From: Ashinkailepas kermadecensis
Lineage: Eukaryota; Arthropoda; Thecostraca; Neolepadidae
Assembly (NCBI GenBank): GCA_034440615.1
Contig: JAOTOM010003923.1
Coordinates: 96,001-160,000, forward strand
DNA length: 64,000 nt
Direction: 5' to 3'
Shown here: positions 11,873 to 23,387 of the stretch, piece by piece
Position numbering within the stretch: position 1 is the stretch's first letter
Layout: each line of letters opens with the position of its first letter
Program-made: the position numbers and the translations under genes
Notes under the pieces: generated by a model
Told to the model about the DNA's origin: nothing
What the model saw: the letters and a program-made list of their open reading frames with translations, nothing else
Databases searched by the model: none

Positions 11873-12083
11873 GACCAGAACAGTGGCGCAACCAGGATTT
11901 TTCTAGCGGGGCCCGACCCCTAAAAGAGTCGTTTTATTGATAATGTTTTCGGCGCGCTATTCGCGTCGAAAATGTTTGGTTTCGTGTGGGGAAAATCCAA
12001 AGATTTCTTGTTTGAGTCACCAGTGTCATGTTTTTTTGGCTATTTGGGGCGGGGAGGGGCTTGGCTGCGACTCTGAACCTGAA
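11873..12083. mobile_element. 195-bp hAT-type element
   Basis: The element spans 11881-12075, from CAGTGGCGCAACCAGG to CTTGGCTGCGACTCTG; these ends are imperfect inverse complements. The flanks GACCAGAA and AACCTGAA agree at six of eight positions, fitting an aged 8-bp duplication. The interior (TGGGGAAAATC and following) is shared with 50752-50948. Confidence 0.7.
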
Positions 12084-12675
12084 GGCTGGTAAAATTATCC
12101 ACAATCCACAATCCTTCTTTGACCCGTCAGTGTGCACGAGAAGGACCCAGCCCCTCTCCACATCAAGGTGGACAAACGGGGAAGTCCGCCCATGGTGAAA
12201 TTTCCCGGAAGACGTAGCTACTTCCTCTTCCATGCCAACCCCGATGCCACCGAGGAGCGCATGCGGTGGAACATCTTGTTTCTCGCCAGCGCCACAAGAA
12301 GAGCTTAAGCCTATCGTGCACGTGGCTGGTGACGTGGCTCGATAGTCACCCCTTCCCAGCATATGCGCCGACGCCTCAGGATTTGCACAAGCAGTATTTA
12401 ACAGTCAAAGATGTGTAATGTCCCGTAGAGCGCTGCTCACAAGACTCGCGGCACCTAGCGATAGGGTTGAAGAGCTGTATTCAATTAAGAGTTGGTCGTC
12501 TACTCCCCCTCCCCCTCGAAGAAAGACTGAAAATAATGTTCTCCCCCCCCCCAGAATTTGTGGTTTGTACTTCAATCGTGAACCGCTAGAATCATTGAGA
12601 ACTTAAGTTTATGTATTTTGGTGTTGTACCTGACGACAAGTAACTATGTAGTAGCATATCAACACGGCCGAATGG

Positions 12676-12888
12676 CAGGCGCAGATACAGGGAAGGGGGT
12701 ATTGGGGTCGTGTGCCCCAGTGAAAGGGTGGCGCTCCTTCAGCCAAGAATGTCGCCCCAGAAAGGCTCTGGTGCATCCTCCTCCCCCCCCCCCCGTCCTC
12801 GCTGAACGGATTATTTAGTCACATGTTAAACCTTCACCTTCAGTCAACGAATTATGCCTCCCTATGAAAATTCCTGGATCCCTCCCTG
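12676..12888. mobile_element. Probable decayed hAT-type element
   Basis: The right end CCTGGATCCCTCCCTG is a variant of the family terminus. A candidate left end CAGGCGCAGATACAGG starts at 12676. The interior phrase GTGTGCCCCAG resembles the element at 5608-5832. No target duplication is preserved, so the left boundary is uncertain. A C-run lies at about 12781-12795. Confidence 0.5.
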
Positions 12889-13002
12889 TCTAGGGACCTC
12901 TAATTTTTCCTTTCCAGCTGCAAGTTATGGATCCACTTTGCCCCCGTCACCACATTTATTTAGCAAAACCATGTCCCTATCTAACGGGAACAATTCCCTG
13001 GT

Positions 13003-13016
13003 GCTGCCATGGCGAC
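13003..13016 (+). promoter_or_regulatory. X-box-like RFX site
   Basis: GCTGCCATGGCGAC fits the RYYNYY-AT-RRNRAC form of the X-box. Confidence 0.5.
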
Positions 13017-13044
13017 TGCGACCGAGCGACTCTGTCTCGGCGGC

Positions 13045-13058
13045 GTCACCATGGCAAC
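13045..13058 (+). promoter_or_regulatory. X-box RFX site
   Basis: GTCACCATGGCAAC is a strong X-box match, with GGCAAC as the best-conserved half site. Confidence 0.65.
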
Positions 13059-13384
13059 AGCGGCTGCCGTGAGATGCCGACAGCCTATCGGCGTCGACCG
13101 CGCCGCCGCGTGGCCGTCGGCTCCGTCGTCAACGACGCGCGGGATCGCCTTGGCGCAGCCTCCCATCTCGGCCCGGCGTCTCATTGGCCGGCATCTGCGC
13201 GGCCCGGCGTCCCATTGGCTCTCATCTCCCGGCCTGCAGGCGGCCGCGTGCCATTGGCTCCGCGGCCGCGCGTGAGACGAGGAAGCGCGGCGTGCGCGGT
13301 GTCGACTGGCGCCTGGGATGCGGCCAACTGAACTCGGCCCTCGTGTGCAAGCGGATAGTGATGCGTTCCCTTCCGCCGCCGACA

Positions 13385-13398
13385 GTTGTCATGGCAAC
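13385..13398 (+). promoter_or_regulatory. X-box RFX site
   Basis: GTTGTCATGGCAAC is a near-perfect palindromic X-box, one base different from the site at 5934-5947. Confidence 0.65.
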
Positions 13399-13420
13399 AC
13401 GTCATCAAAGCGCTGTTATC

Positions 13421-14795
13421 GGGAGCGCCGGCGGTAGGTGTGTGATCAAGCCACTGATGGCGTGGCAGGGATGCCCGGTATTTCACTGCCGAGCGATGTT
13501 TATAACACTCTTCTGTTTCATTCATGATACCACTTCCGCTCCCATCCAAAGACCAACTTTACGATGTCAACTCCGGGGGCACTTAGTCAGCGATGGAGCC
13601 GCATGGTGATCGAGCTTTGCCCTCGCGCTTTTGCATAAATAGCTCAGGATCCCTCACTCCCTCCAATCAACTCACAGCCCACTCAATCAATCTTCCATGT
13701 GATCCATTTGATGACATAGCCACTTCCTAAGCTATGAATTTCGTCCGAATTATTGGTGATATTGATGCCACCCTACCCGGGAATTCCAGTTCAACGGCAA
13801 CATTTTTAGCTGAATTTGACGTGCCGCCAACGCATTCTTCATACTAAATGACCTTTAGCAGCGACAAAGAACCAACCGTTCGAGACAGTTTACGTTAATG
13901 AAAAGCAACGGAACACGTGCTTATGTGGCATCCGGCATCGGGCAAGTAAGAAAAGAAAGTAGGAAGACGCCGGCAAACAAGGAAAGTGGCGTGGAGGGGC
14001 TATACATGACGTATAGGGCATGCGGACATGCATGCCTAACGTGCGATATAACATTTGGAGGGTGGCCAGCATCACAGCCTCCGAACAGGCTCCGATGGCC
14101 ACCCGCGACCTGAAAACGAAGCAGAGGCCCGGCGCCCAGGGCGAGCCGTGGGCGCACGGGCCCAGCCTTGGATATGTAGGTGTATGTTGGAATTGAAGCT
14201 TGGAAAAACCCGAAGGGAGAAAAGCCAAGCTGATTGGAAAACCCGAAGGTCAAAAACCAAGCGCAATCTATAGGGAAACTGTCCGTTTTTGCCAAATTGG
14301 ATCGGTCCCTGTCCACCACTGCGAGGTATCCTATATGTGTGTGGTATGCGACAGCGGAAAGGATGATAACGGTTGACTTCGAATGACTTCTTCCAATTTT
14401 GTGCTGTGCAGAAAAGTGAAAAGTAGCCAGAGGAACTCCAGGTGTTCATCATCGAGAATGATGCGCAAAGAGAGTGGGAGGCGATGTTTCGCGAAGGACC
14501 ACCTCTTGTGCACGTGTGTGTTGGTGTGAGGATGACCATTTGGAAAACTGCCAACGCACGGACACGGCCGCCCTGGTTCTGCTTCGCCAACCTCATCGGG
14601 CTGGCTGTCAGCTTATCCTCCCAGTCGAGGACTATGCGAGCGCGTGAAGCGACCCGAACTCTGTCTCGCAAGGACAGGGAAGGCTCTAACCAACACATCG
14701 CAGCTATCGCGGCTATGCACCACCGCACACTCACTTATTCAGCTCCACTCGCTGTTGCAGTGTTTTGTCTCTCTAGACACACCCTCATCCACACC
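13421..14795. other. Unassigned sequence with a 34-bp duplication
   Basis: No gene recognised. At about 14201-14266 the phrases GGAAAAACCCGAAGG and GGAAAACCCGAAGG, each followed by an AAGCCAAGC-like segment, form a tandem duplication. Long antisense frames (up to 220 codons at 14072-14734 on the minus strand) have no family resemblance that I can name. Confidence 0.45.
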
Positions 14796-14799
14796 GAGA

Positions 14800-15240
14800 G
14801 TTCCATCCGTCCCCCCCCCCCTCCATCTCCGCCCTCGTCAGCGCTGGCGTCGGCCCGCCCCCGGCAGCGCGGCGGTCAGCGCGCGCCCCGCCAGCCGGAC
14901 GGCCGGTCGTCACTCCGTCGCCCCGCCGCCGCCGCCGACGCGGGCGTTGCTAGGCGACGGCGCCGCAACAGACGGCCGATGATATAATCTGAGACACGGC
15001 GCCGCGCCGGCCGAGACGGCCGCACACATCGATCCTGTCGTCTGCTGACAAAGGGCCCATTGGCGCGCCGCCGCCGGCGCAGTTACGACCGTTTTACGAG
15101 CGGCCGCTGCCGACTCGGTCGACGGCGTCGACGCGGCCGGAGGGCCGGAGCGTGCACACTCGGGGGGCAGGGCGGTGTCAGGTCGTGTTGAGACTTCCAA
15201 CGCGGGGGCTCAGCGGGCGCTGACGCCGACATGCACGCGC
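14800..15240. other. GC-rich CpG island with X-box and inverted CCAAT
   Basis: CpG-dense segment with an X-box at 14946-14958 and an inverted CCAAT box at 15059-15063, 100 bp apart. A C-run occurs at about 14812-14822. It may be a further orphan promoter. Confidence 0.45.
14946..14958 (+). promoter_or_regulatory. X-box-like RFX site
   Basis: GTTGCTAGGCGAC is the 13-bp form of the X-box (GTTGC, TA, GGCGAC). Confidence 0.55.
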
Positions 15241-15616
15241 GCACGCGCGTGCGTGTGTTGTGTGCCTTGGTTGGCTGTTGGTTATTGGAGTTTAGGTGCG
15301 CATCGACTGCGTCGGTTATGTAGCGCCCATTGTGTGTCTTGGTGTGTATGCTTATACATGTACGTGCGCGCAGACACACAGTCAGCGTGAGGCGAACGTT
15401 CGCCTCGCGGTGAGTTTGTGTCTGTATCCGCAGACACAGCTGCGCCGCACAGAGAGCCTGTGCTGCCTCTGTGGGGCTGGGCGTAGCCACGGCTGTGTTC
15501 ATGCACCGCTAGCATGTGCTGGTGTGGTACCACATTCCACGCCATGTTTTCGAACTGGTGCCAAACTTGCCACACGAATATTGCAAACACTGGTGTAGAA
15601 ACAGCACAGCGAGCCC

Positions 15617-15662
15617 ATGCACATGTGAAGCCACATGTGAACACATCGAAGCCACATGTGAT
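15617..15662. promoter_or_regulatory. Three CACATGTG palindromes in 41 bp
   Basis: CACATGTG occurs at 15620-15627, 15632-15639 and 15653-15660; copies two and three lie in a repeated GAAGCCACATGTGA-like phrase. The motif holds a CANNTG E-box and resembles sites of Twist-type bHLH factors. It may equally be a simple local duplication. Confidence 0.45.
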
Positions 15663-18360
15663 GTTGATATAATTATATTACTTCAATAGTTTCGTTTGCC
15701 GGATACCTGGTGCCAGCCAAGATTAAATACGTGTTGTTACACTGATTAGGTGATTTTTATATTTGATGATTCTGATGAAGTGCCGTGCGCTACAGCTCAA
15801 TCTCTATAAAATATCAATTGTTTTGCAACTATCTTTACAACTTCAAGGAGACGGTCAGATTGAATGTAACAGTGACTTAGAAATTGTTCGCCAACCTTGT
15901 TTCGAACATTCCTACGCTCCAGATTGTAAAGATCCTCATAAGCATCCAAGGGCAATAGAGACGTCAATCTTTAGTGCTGAAGCACTTCTCATTGGCCGTC
16001 ATTTGTTCACGGCCCGTGTTTGACGAGGTCGCCTCTGCTCTGGGCAGAGGCCTGGTCACGATTTTCTGGCCATCAGTCACAGCGATCACAAATGGAGAAA
16101 TCGGCCAATTATGACGATAGAGCAGATGGATGATGGCATCCAGTAGGTTTTACTTCTTGGAACCTCCCACAGTGGGCGCAGTAATTCATAAAACTCTGGC
16201 CCTCCATGCATTAAGCATTACGTCTCACTTTCGGAGGCATATGGGCATGAAATCGCCCGTAGTGACGCATCAGGTAAGAATTCGCCCCTCGGCATCTGAT
16301 CCACAGAGTCGACGTTTGATCAAGTGTCTGTTCCATGAGAAAACTCAGAGATAATTTGCATTACTCATCTCAGCCTAATTCCCCAGGAAGGCTCTCAGAA
16401 AGTCGCAGATGTTGAAGAGTGCTATAATGCATACATTTAGCGCTTTATTCGCACCTACATTGTGGCACTTAGCCATTGCCCGGGCGTGGGGACGAGGGGT
16501 TTAGGGGGAAGATGTTCTCTTCACAAAAGGGGGGGGGGGTTGCACCTGTCTCTCTTCCCCGCGACCAACTAGATTTTGACCAACGCAATAACCAATAGCC
16601 ATTGCCCGGGCGTTCGTAGAATATCTGACAAGGGCCGCGATGTCAGAGAGTGTACACTGACCAAACGCAACGGCCATCTCCAGCCGCTTCTCCGCACATC
16701 ACTGGCGTCCCACACAGGCTGGGGTCGCTCCCGGTCACATAGCCCGCGGTCGGTGTACACTTTCCGTCAGCGCAACCCCCGTCACGTATATTATGAGGAC
16801 CCGGGCAATCGCCAGACAGGAGAAACAATGTGCTAACCAAGCGCAAAATATCCACACTGGAGCGTTCTCCGACTGTTGTCACTTTCTGAGGGCCGCCATG
16901 GATGACTAAATGGAATGCCTGACAAAAAGCAACTCCGAGTTTTACCACACGTCAGGTGTTCCTGATCAAATGTCGTCTCCGTTATACACTGGGTTCCAGG
17001 CGGTGGATGCTCAACGAGCGTGTTGTGCCGGGCGATTTCATGCACTCGTGCGCCCGTAAGTAAGACGTAATGACAATACATGGGGATCAGGGCTTTGTGA
17101 ATCATTGCTCCCACTGTGAGACGTTCATGGCAGTGCTACCTACAGCATACTATTGCCTATAGTTTGAGGAATTGGTAGATATATGTAAGACAGCTGCATA
17201 GCCATAGCTCAAGCGGCCGACCCGGCTGATTAAAGCAGACTTGCAAAATCGAAGAAAAGTACGTGAAGAAATGCAATTGATCAATGTTGAATAAAATTAC
17301 ACATTCGTAATCAGCACGTGCTTAGCCCCGAATGGTATGTGTACCGTCTGTTGAGCATTCCAAGTCCTTCCAAGCAGCCATACTTAGTATTCCCTATGAA
17401 AACCAGTAGCAGTGTCAATCGGCTTGCCATAACATAACTTATGCCATACCTATAATTTGCCACTAAAGCATCCGTTGGTTGCTTCGTTCTTTCTATTTGA
17501 AACCGTTAAAAGATGCTGTGCACTCTTGAAGGTATAAGGTACCAATGCGCTGAACAAAAAGCATACGATGACCGTTTTATAACTGTAACTATACCTGTAA
17601 ATGTGCGGATAGAATATTATTTGGATTTGATAGATAACATGACACACATGCGGCTTTGGTTCATTCCCTTCAACTTGTCAGATGACACCAGAAGAGGTGT
17701 CTGGCACCAAAGTTATTCCGAAATTACTCTCTTGGCCAACCATGCATCTCTCAGTATTGCAATATTCGCCGAAACAGACATCAACCACACTTGTCATTAA
17801 CTGTGCGCATGGGAGCTATTGCACCACAAATGGCTTCTTGGTGAGTTCTCTACTGCTTGTGACTAACACCGACAGATCACGCTTTGGAAATTCGAAGAAT
17901 ACCCATACCGCATGCGTGGGCACTTGATATTGTTCGCATCGCTAGTGACTACGCTGAAATTCGATGCTATCCCGGCCGTAGTCGTGCACAAGGTCGCCTA
18001 GGCCTAGCACGCCTTTGTGCGGTCGCGATGCTTAAAGAAACAACATGGGTACAATCAATGCTTAAGAGCAGTGCTTAAGCTAAGAGGAGCTTCGTAATCA
18101 ACTGCGGTTTACAACGACACGACTAAGCCAGTGTACGGCGCCATTAGATACACTGAACGAGCGAGAGCAGGAGGTCGGCCGGCTGGGGGACCCACCTGCT
18201 GCAGGCGCAGAATCGGCCACCAAACGGCACAAAAGAGAACTAACTGGTGAACCGGCCACAATAGCGCTCTCTCGACAGCCCGTGACGGCACGCATCGTAC
18301 CTCAAACTTAGTGCACTATGATATATTGTCGGATTAGAGTTGGTTCCGAGCTGTGTCACG
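15663..18360. other. Unassigned sequence
   Basis: No gene or RNA recognised. TAGCCATTGCCCGGGCGT occurs twice, near 16471 and 16597, and a G-run lies at about 16530-16540. A Cys-containing frame on the minus strand (16643-16948) has no recognisable fold. Confidence 0.5.
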
Positions 18361-18374
18361 GCCCTTACATCCAG

Positions 18375-18560
18375 GGGTGGAGTTTCCTATGCTGTTGGTG
18401 GGGCCTGGTCCCTAACATCTTTGTCGTATCCCCACCAACTTATTGCTATCTTAACATGGAACCCTATGGGATGGTCCTCACCAACGGCAGCGCTCATCGC
18501 CTCCGTGCATTGGGTCGCACCAACAATTTTCAACGTTCTCCACCCGTGCTTGCGTCTCAC
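18375..18560 (+). repeat. Interspersed repeat, copy 1 (partner at 57335-57525)
   Basis: This stretch aligns with the minus strand of about 57335-57525, sharing TGGAGT-TCCTATG, CCACCAACTT and CTTAACATGG-ACCCTAT. Boundaries are ragged and no terminal signals are visible, so I take it as an old dispersed element of unknown class. In one frame both copies give a PPT-C-LNM-PY phrase, which may be a coding relic. Confidence 0.65.
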
Positions 18561-18646
18561 AGCCACTCCGCTCAGCCCACGCTGCACCTAACCTTTCAGA
18601 ACGATGGACGGCCCACACCTGAGGCTGCCAGGTGGGCAGTGTAGGT

Positions 18647-18665
18647 CACGTGGTGCATGACGTCA
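18647..18665. promoter_or_regulatory. E-box plus CRE
   Basis: CACGTG (18647-18652) and TGACGTCA (18658-18665) lie five bases apart. Both are perfect palindromes. Function is untested and chance co-occurrence is possible. Confidence 0.35.
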
Positions 18666-18849
18666 CAAGGTCAGCCGGCGATTGTTGAGACAAGCTGAGG
18701 GCTACCGCTGCGATGCGCTGTGCATTGTGAGCTGCTCGCGTGGTGGAATTTCGTCGAAAACCCTTCCTTTTAATGCAGATTTAGAGTTTCTTCAGGATGT
18801 GGGATGGTTGGGGTGGGTCTTTTTACCAGGCTTATGGTATCTTGCATTT

Positions 18850-18914
18850 ACAGACTTAACTGGACGGGCCCTTGGGTCTCTTATTAAGTCTAAACGCTTT
18901 ATAGCTTTATATAG
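18850..18914 (+). repeat. Dispersed ~65-bp repeat, copy 1
   Basis: CTTAACTGG-CGGGCCC followed by CTCTTATTAAGTCTAA and CTTTATAGCTTTAT matches 19824-19890. Copy 1 is cut at its 3' side by the hAT insertion. The phrase looks like a retroelement 3' end, which is inference only. Confidence 0.6.
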
Positions 18915-19604
18915 GGTGCACTGGCGGATCCAGGGAGGGGCCATTCCGGCCATGCCCCCCGAAGCGCTTAAAAGGGGGGCCATAGTGTCTTTCCCCCCCC
19001 CCCCGAAACCAATAGAAGTCAACTAAATTAAAATGCAGTAACCTTTGCCGAGGTTAAAAGATAGCGTCTGGATGAAAGAATCACCAATTTTAAAGGATTT
19101 TTTATTAAAAATAATTGTTTGGAAGCCAGTATGGTAGCATAGTAGATTCTGACACACATCGAGGGTTCCATGCTGCTCAAGTTCTGCTTACAGCAAGAGT
19201 TGACAAAATCGGATCCGCCAGTGTGTACACGTGCACGAACGTTGACGTGGTACAAGACGTTGAACGTGAACGTGAACGTTTTAGTAAACAAGAACAAAAA
19301 TCCGGTAACATAGAAACGGTGGAGGCAGGCCGGGACCCCCACACAGGAAATTATGTTGTCAATTATTATTTTATTTTATTTTAATTATCGTTTTTAAAAA
19401 TGGGCCCCTTTGCCAAATAATGGTCGAATTCCGGTGATTTTAGCCAAAAATAGTGAGAGAATGGGCACCCTCCAAATCCGTTCGACCCCTCCCCTGATGC
19501 AATTCCTAGGTACGCCACTGGTGGATGGGGAGGGGGGTGACGCCGAAAACCGAAAGTTGTCCCCCCCAAAAAACCGGTGGGCTAGATCCGCTAGTGATAG
19601 GGTG
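18911..19604 (+). mobile_element. 678-bp hAT-type element, copy 1, perfect 8-bp duplication
   Basis: The element spans 18919-19596, flanked by ATAGGGTG at 18911-18918 and 19597-19604. The left terminus is CACTGGCGGATCCAGG and the right end is GATCCGCTAGTG. Two further right-end-like motifs lie inside: GGATCCGCCAGTG at 19211-19223 and CCTAGGTACGCCACTGG at 19505-19521. It contains GAACGTGAACGTGAACGT near 19261 and homopolymer runs, and no transposase. The 8-bp duplication and termini place it in the hAT superfamily as a non-autonomous member. Copy 2 is at 27919-28584. Confidence 0.92.
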
Positions 19605-20214
19605 TACCTAGCAGTGGTTTCAGCACCTTCCTTCGGGATGTGATACTGATGAGATTGGCTATGGTAGCGCAATGGGTATGATGGGAGGAGTTTGTAATTG
19701 TTGAGTGTGATATGCAATAGCAAGTGAATGGTGCTAGATAGGCTGGGACATATAGCTCCCTAGGAACTTGAGATAAGGGATTGATTGGGGTGAGAATATG
19801 TACATTTCTAGTACCTTTTCTAGATAGGCTTAACCCAGATGGGCCCCTGTGGCTCTTATTAAGCCTTAACACTTTATGACTTTATGACTTTACTTCAGGA
19901 TGAATATTATGATGGCAGCTAGTGCATAACGAAATGAACAAGCAGCTCGGACACTGAGCGGAACGCCTATAATTTGAAATGCACCGTGGCACGCCATCGA
20001 AAGTAGGCCGCCAGTGGGAAAAGCGTCGCAAACCTGTTTGAGTAAGCATTAAGCACACTTCACGAACGCCATTGAGATGAAAATTGGTTAAAATCAGAAT
20101 TATGAGACTATATCTGATTCCGAGTGAAAAACTAGAGAGCGGAGCACTAACACAAATTGTATTACGATTCAAAGAGTGACGGTTGGGCTGCACTGGGCCG
20201 GACAGAAAGTTCAA
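19605..20214. other. Unassigned sequence around the dispersed repeat
   Basis: Apart from the 65-bp repeat at 19824-19890 I recognise nothing here. Confidence 0.45.
19824..19890 (+). repeat. Dispersed ~65-bp repeat, copy 2
   Basis: Same phrase as 18850-18914: GATGGGCCCCTGTGG, CTCTTATTAAGCC and CACTTTATGACTTTATG. Both copies have the same orientation about 1 kb apart. Confidence 0.6.
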
Positions 20215-20702
20215 GCGAGCTTTTCTACCACATGCACGAGGGTGGAATCGCTTGGGCTTTTCTACCACATACAGGAGAGTAGATTCGTTCGGGCTTTTCT
20301 ACCATATGCGCGAGAGTAGATTCGCTCGAGAATTTCTACCATATACACGAGAGTAGACTTGCTCGTGCTTTTTCATCGCATATACTAGAGTAGACTCTCT
20401 TGGGCTTGTCTACCCCATGCACCAGAGTAAACTCGCTCTGGCTTTTCTATCGCATGCATTAGAGTAGATTCGCTCGGGCTTTTCTACCATATACACGAGG
20501 GTAAACTCGCTCGGGCTTTTCTACCACACGCACGAGAGTAGACTCGCTATTACCACCTACACGAGAGTAGACTCGCTCGTGCTTTTCTACCATATGCACG
20601 AGAGTAAACTCGCTCGGACTTTTGTACCACATGCACGAGAGTAGATTCGCTCGGGCTTTGCCACCACATACTCGAGAGTAGATTCGCTCGGGCTTCGTTC
20701 TC
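20215..20702. repeat. Minisatellite, 37-bp unit, ~13 copies
   Basis: Diverged units carry GCTTTTCTACCACATGCACG and AGAGTAGATTCGCTCG. Copies differ by several substitutions and some lengths vary, so the array is older than the 26-bp array at 22 kb. Confidence 0.95.
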
Positions 20703-21992
20703 GCTCGTACTCTGGCTAAATTTAATCGACAAGTTCAGTCGTCAAAATTGATTACATCTTGCATCCAGTCATCTGGTCTTGTCTAATGCCGAATGTTGTG
20801 TCAATGCGGTAAATAATATAATGTTTGCACTCGTCTTTCTTATTAAAAGGAAAACTTTTCGCATTGGTAATAATTAACTCCATTTGTTGGATTAGCATTG
20901 GTGAAGCCTGTACGGTTGTTCGTTTGCGGAAAGGGCAAAAAACACCGCAAGCGTGAGGAAGCCTGACACTGAATCACCCCCGCCCCGCTACGCACACGCA
21001 CAACCAACATGGCTGCGTCCATGCCTCGAAGCAACAGCTGAACACCAACCTGAGCTGGTAGGCGGCCGGGCGCGGTACGAACGAGCGTGACCGAGGAGCA
21101 TTCAACACGTCGTTACACGGCGTGTAGCTAAAATACTCGGCATGACCGACCGTGTGAACGATTGACTGCGGAAAGACTGGACTGCCAGCGCGTGTTTATA
21201 CGCAACATCCATGTTCGGCGTGACTCATAGTAGGCCAGCGCGGGCAGCCGGGCTCAAAAGATACATTTTGGGCATAGCAAACCACAAACGTACCGCCATG
21301 TTCGTCAAGTCACCTCAGATTTCCATGCAATTCATGTTGTTATATCCCAATTGATATCTTTCTGTTGTATCCTTTCATTTTCATTTCATTTATCCTTTTC
21401 TTTTGTTTCAGTTCTGCTACAACTGGTATTATTAACAGTACCATCTGAGGCTAGCACCAATAGCAGCTCTACGTTGCAATTCTATTGAGTCCAAGTTCAA
21501 AAAGAGCCAACTGAAATGTATTGGCAGACTAGACCTATTTTGAATACACCGGTTCGTTGAGAAGGCACAATACATATGGCATCTTGTGTCGTTTGTTACG
21601 AAACGAGAAAAATAAACAAGGCACAAAACATATGGAATGCTGTGTCGTTTGCTACGAAGCCCCAAAAAAATAGAAGTGCCCAGATTTCGAGTTGCCTAGT
21701 AGGGAGCTATTTTTTATGGGATATTTCGCTTCTTGAGGAACTGTGGCGTGCATGTTTCGTGCCTTTTTGCGCATTATTCGTCTGATACGTCGAATCCATC
21801 GGTAAATGTGCTAGTCTCCGCTGAAGGTCACTGCAAATACACTACATTGCAAAACAATAACGCCCCGCTTGCTAGAGCTGTGCGTCAACACCAGTTTGCG
21901 CTCAGCGGCGTACCCAGTGATGCCATGTCGGTGTCCATAGCATGGACTCGGTTTTAAACGGCGGCGTGGGAAGTGTGCCGCGCGGAGCGGCG
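20703..21992. other. Unassigned sequence with a ~60-bp duplication
   Basis: At 21563-21672 two adjacent ~60-bp units share ATATGGCATCTTGTGTCGTT and ATATGGAATGCTGTGTCGTT segments. Otherwise no gene, RNA or element is recognised. Confidence 0.5.
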
Positions 21993-22052
21993 GTCGGTGG
22001 AGCTCGTGGAGGTCAGTGGAGCTCGTGGAGGTCAGTGGAGCTCGTGGAGGTC
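21993..22052. repeat. Three copies of a 19-bp unit
   Basis: GGAGGTCAGTGGAGCTCGT is repeated in tandem, immediately before the 26-bp array but unrelated to it. Confidence 0.9.
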
Positions 22053-22074
22053 AGTTTCCAACGGCTGACACCGC

Positions 22075-22605
22075 ACGTTGTGCTGATGACCACCGGCCAG
22101 TTGATGTGCTGATGACCACCGGCCAGTTGATGTGCTGATGACCACCGGCCAGCTGATGTGCTGATGACCACCGGCCAGCTGATGTGCTGATGACCACCGG
22201 CCAGCTGATGTGCTGATGACCACCGGCCAGTTGGTGTGCTGATGACCACCGGCCAGTTGATGTGCTGATGACCACCGGCCAGCTGATGTGCTGATGACCA
22301 CCGGCCAGTTGATGTGCTGATGACCACCGGCCAGTTGATGTGCTGATGACCACCGGCCAGCTGATGTGCTGATGACCACCGGCCAGTTGATGTGCTGATG
22401 ACCACCGGCCAGCTGATGTGCTGATGACCACCGGCCAGTTGGTGTGCTGATGACCAACGGCCAGTTGATGTGCTGATGACCACCGGCCAGCTGATGTGCT
22501 GATGACCACCGGCCAGTTGATGTGCTGATGACCACCGGCCAGCTGATGTGCTGATGACCACCGGCCAGCTGATGTGCTGATGACCACCGGCCAGCTGATG
22601 TGCGT
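22075..22605. repeat. Homogeneous 26-bp minisatellite, 20 copies
   Basis: Units contain TGTGCTGATGACCACCGGCC and end CAGTTGA, CAGCTGA or CAGTTGG. Almost all variation is at these last bases; one unit (near 22455) has ACCAACGG. Because 26 is not a multiple of three and the minus strand has no stop in any phase, all three minus frames stay open (167-209 codons), repeating SWPVVISTSAGRW-like phrases. The near-identity implies recent expansion or gene conversion. Confidence 0.97.
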
Positions 22606-23387
22606 GTAGGCTGGTGTCAGCGGGCAAGCTTCACCACACGCAACTTGTTGGAAGGCAGGGGTGGAGCCGGAGGGGTGCACGGAGTTGTGCGCCGCTTCCT
22701 TGAGCTGGTTGGGGCTGTGGGGGGGGGGGGGGGTGAGCTGCTGGTGGGATGGGCGGGACGACGTTTTCCGATTGCGCCGGCTGTTTCAAGATGGGAATTG
22801 GTCGAAAGTTTGGGATTGCACAAAGCTTTTTTTTTAATAGCAGCGGTTCGGGCCGACAATTAACCAGGACGTTGTACACAATTTTTGCATTGTTGGGATC
22901 CTGTCGACATTTGTGGAGTTTTATCACAAGTTTTCACTGATGCAACCGGGTCACTGCCATAAAGAAGCCACTAGTGGACGTAGGGTTTCTGATCCGTTGT
23001 TTGCCCATGCACGTAACATCACAATGCAGCACAACATCGGTTATAACATGAGGACTGTGCCTGATGTGGTTGTTTACATTTGGTATCCTATTATTTGTTT
23101 TGTGTCAATGGGCAGGGACCAGACGAGATTCATTGACACCTCACCTTCTGGCTTTGCTGAGTAAGAGATAACCTGTACTGGGAAGGAGGCTCTAGTAGAT
23201 AATTCTGACTGGGGAGGGGCACCCATTGACGACTACGAGACCGCCATTCGAGCCAACCAGACTTCCCCCAGCAATACTAAAGCAATGGGGAATGGTCACT
23301 GACTAGGTGGAGGGTTGGCACGGCCATGACTGCTTCTCCTCCCCAGGTAACATACTAGGGGGATGCACTGGTGCACTTGGGAGGCAG
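22606..23387. other. Unassigned sequence with a G-run
   Basis: A run of about 14 G lies at 22719-22733. No gene recognised. Confidence 0.5.

Larger units (their letters stand above)
12995..13420. promoter_or_regulatory. CpG island with three X-boxes and three inverted CCAAT boxes
   Basis: Within about 400 bp there are three RFX-type X-boxes (13003-13016, 13045-13058, 13385-13398) and three inverted CCAAT boxes (ATTGG at 13183, 13214 and 13253), spaced 31 and 39 bp. Paired X and CCAAT (Y) elements are an established RFX/NF-Y arrangement. The segment has the composition of a promoter. A TATA-like GCATAAATAG lies downstream at 13633-13642. No gene on either side is identified, so its target is unknown. 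Confidence 0.6.

Noticed and set aside
13633..13642. TATA box of a gene driven by the 13-kb island
   Set aside because: No matching initiator ~30 bp downstream and no following exon could be supported.
22013..22680. Overlapping frames of 167, 204 and 209 codons on the minus strand
   Set aside because: They are three phases of one 26-bp repeat with no stop codon in any phase.
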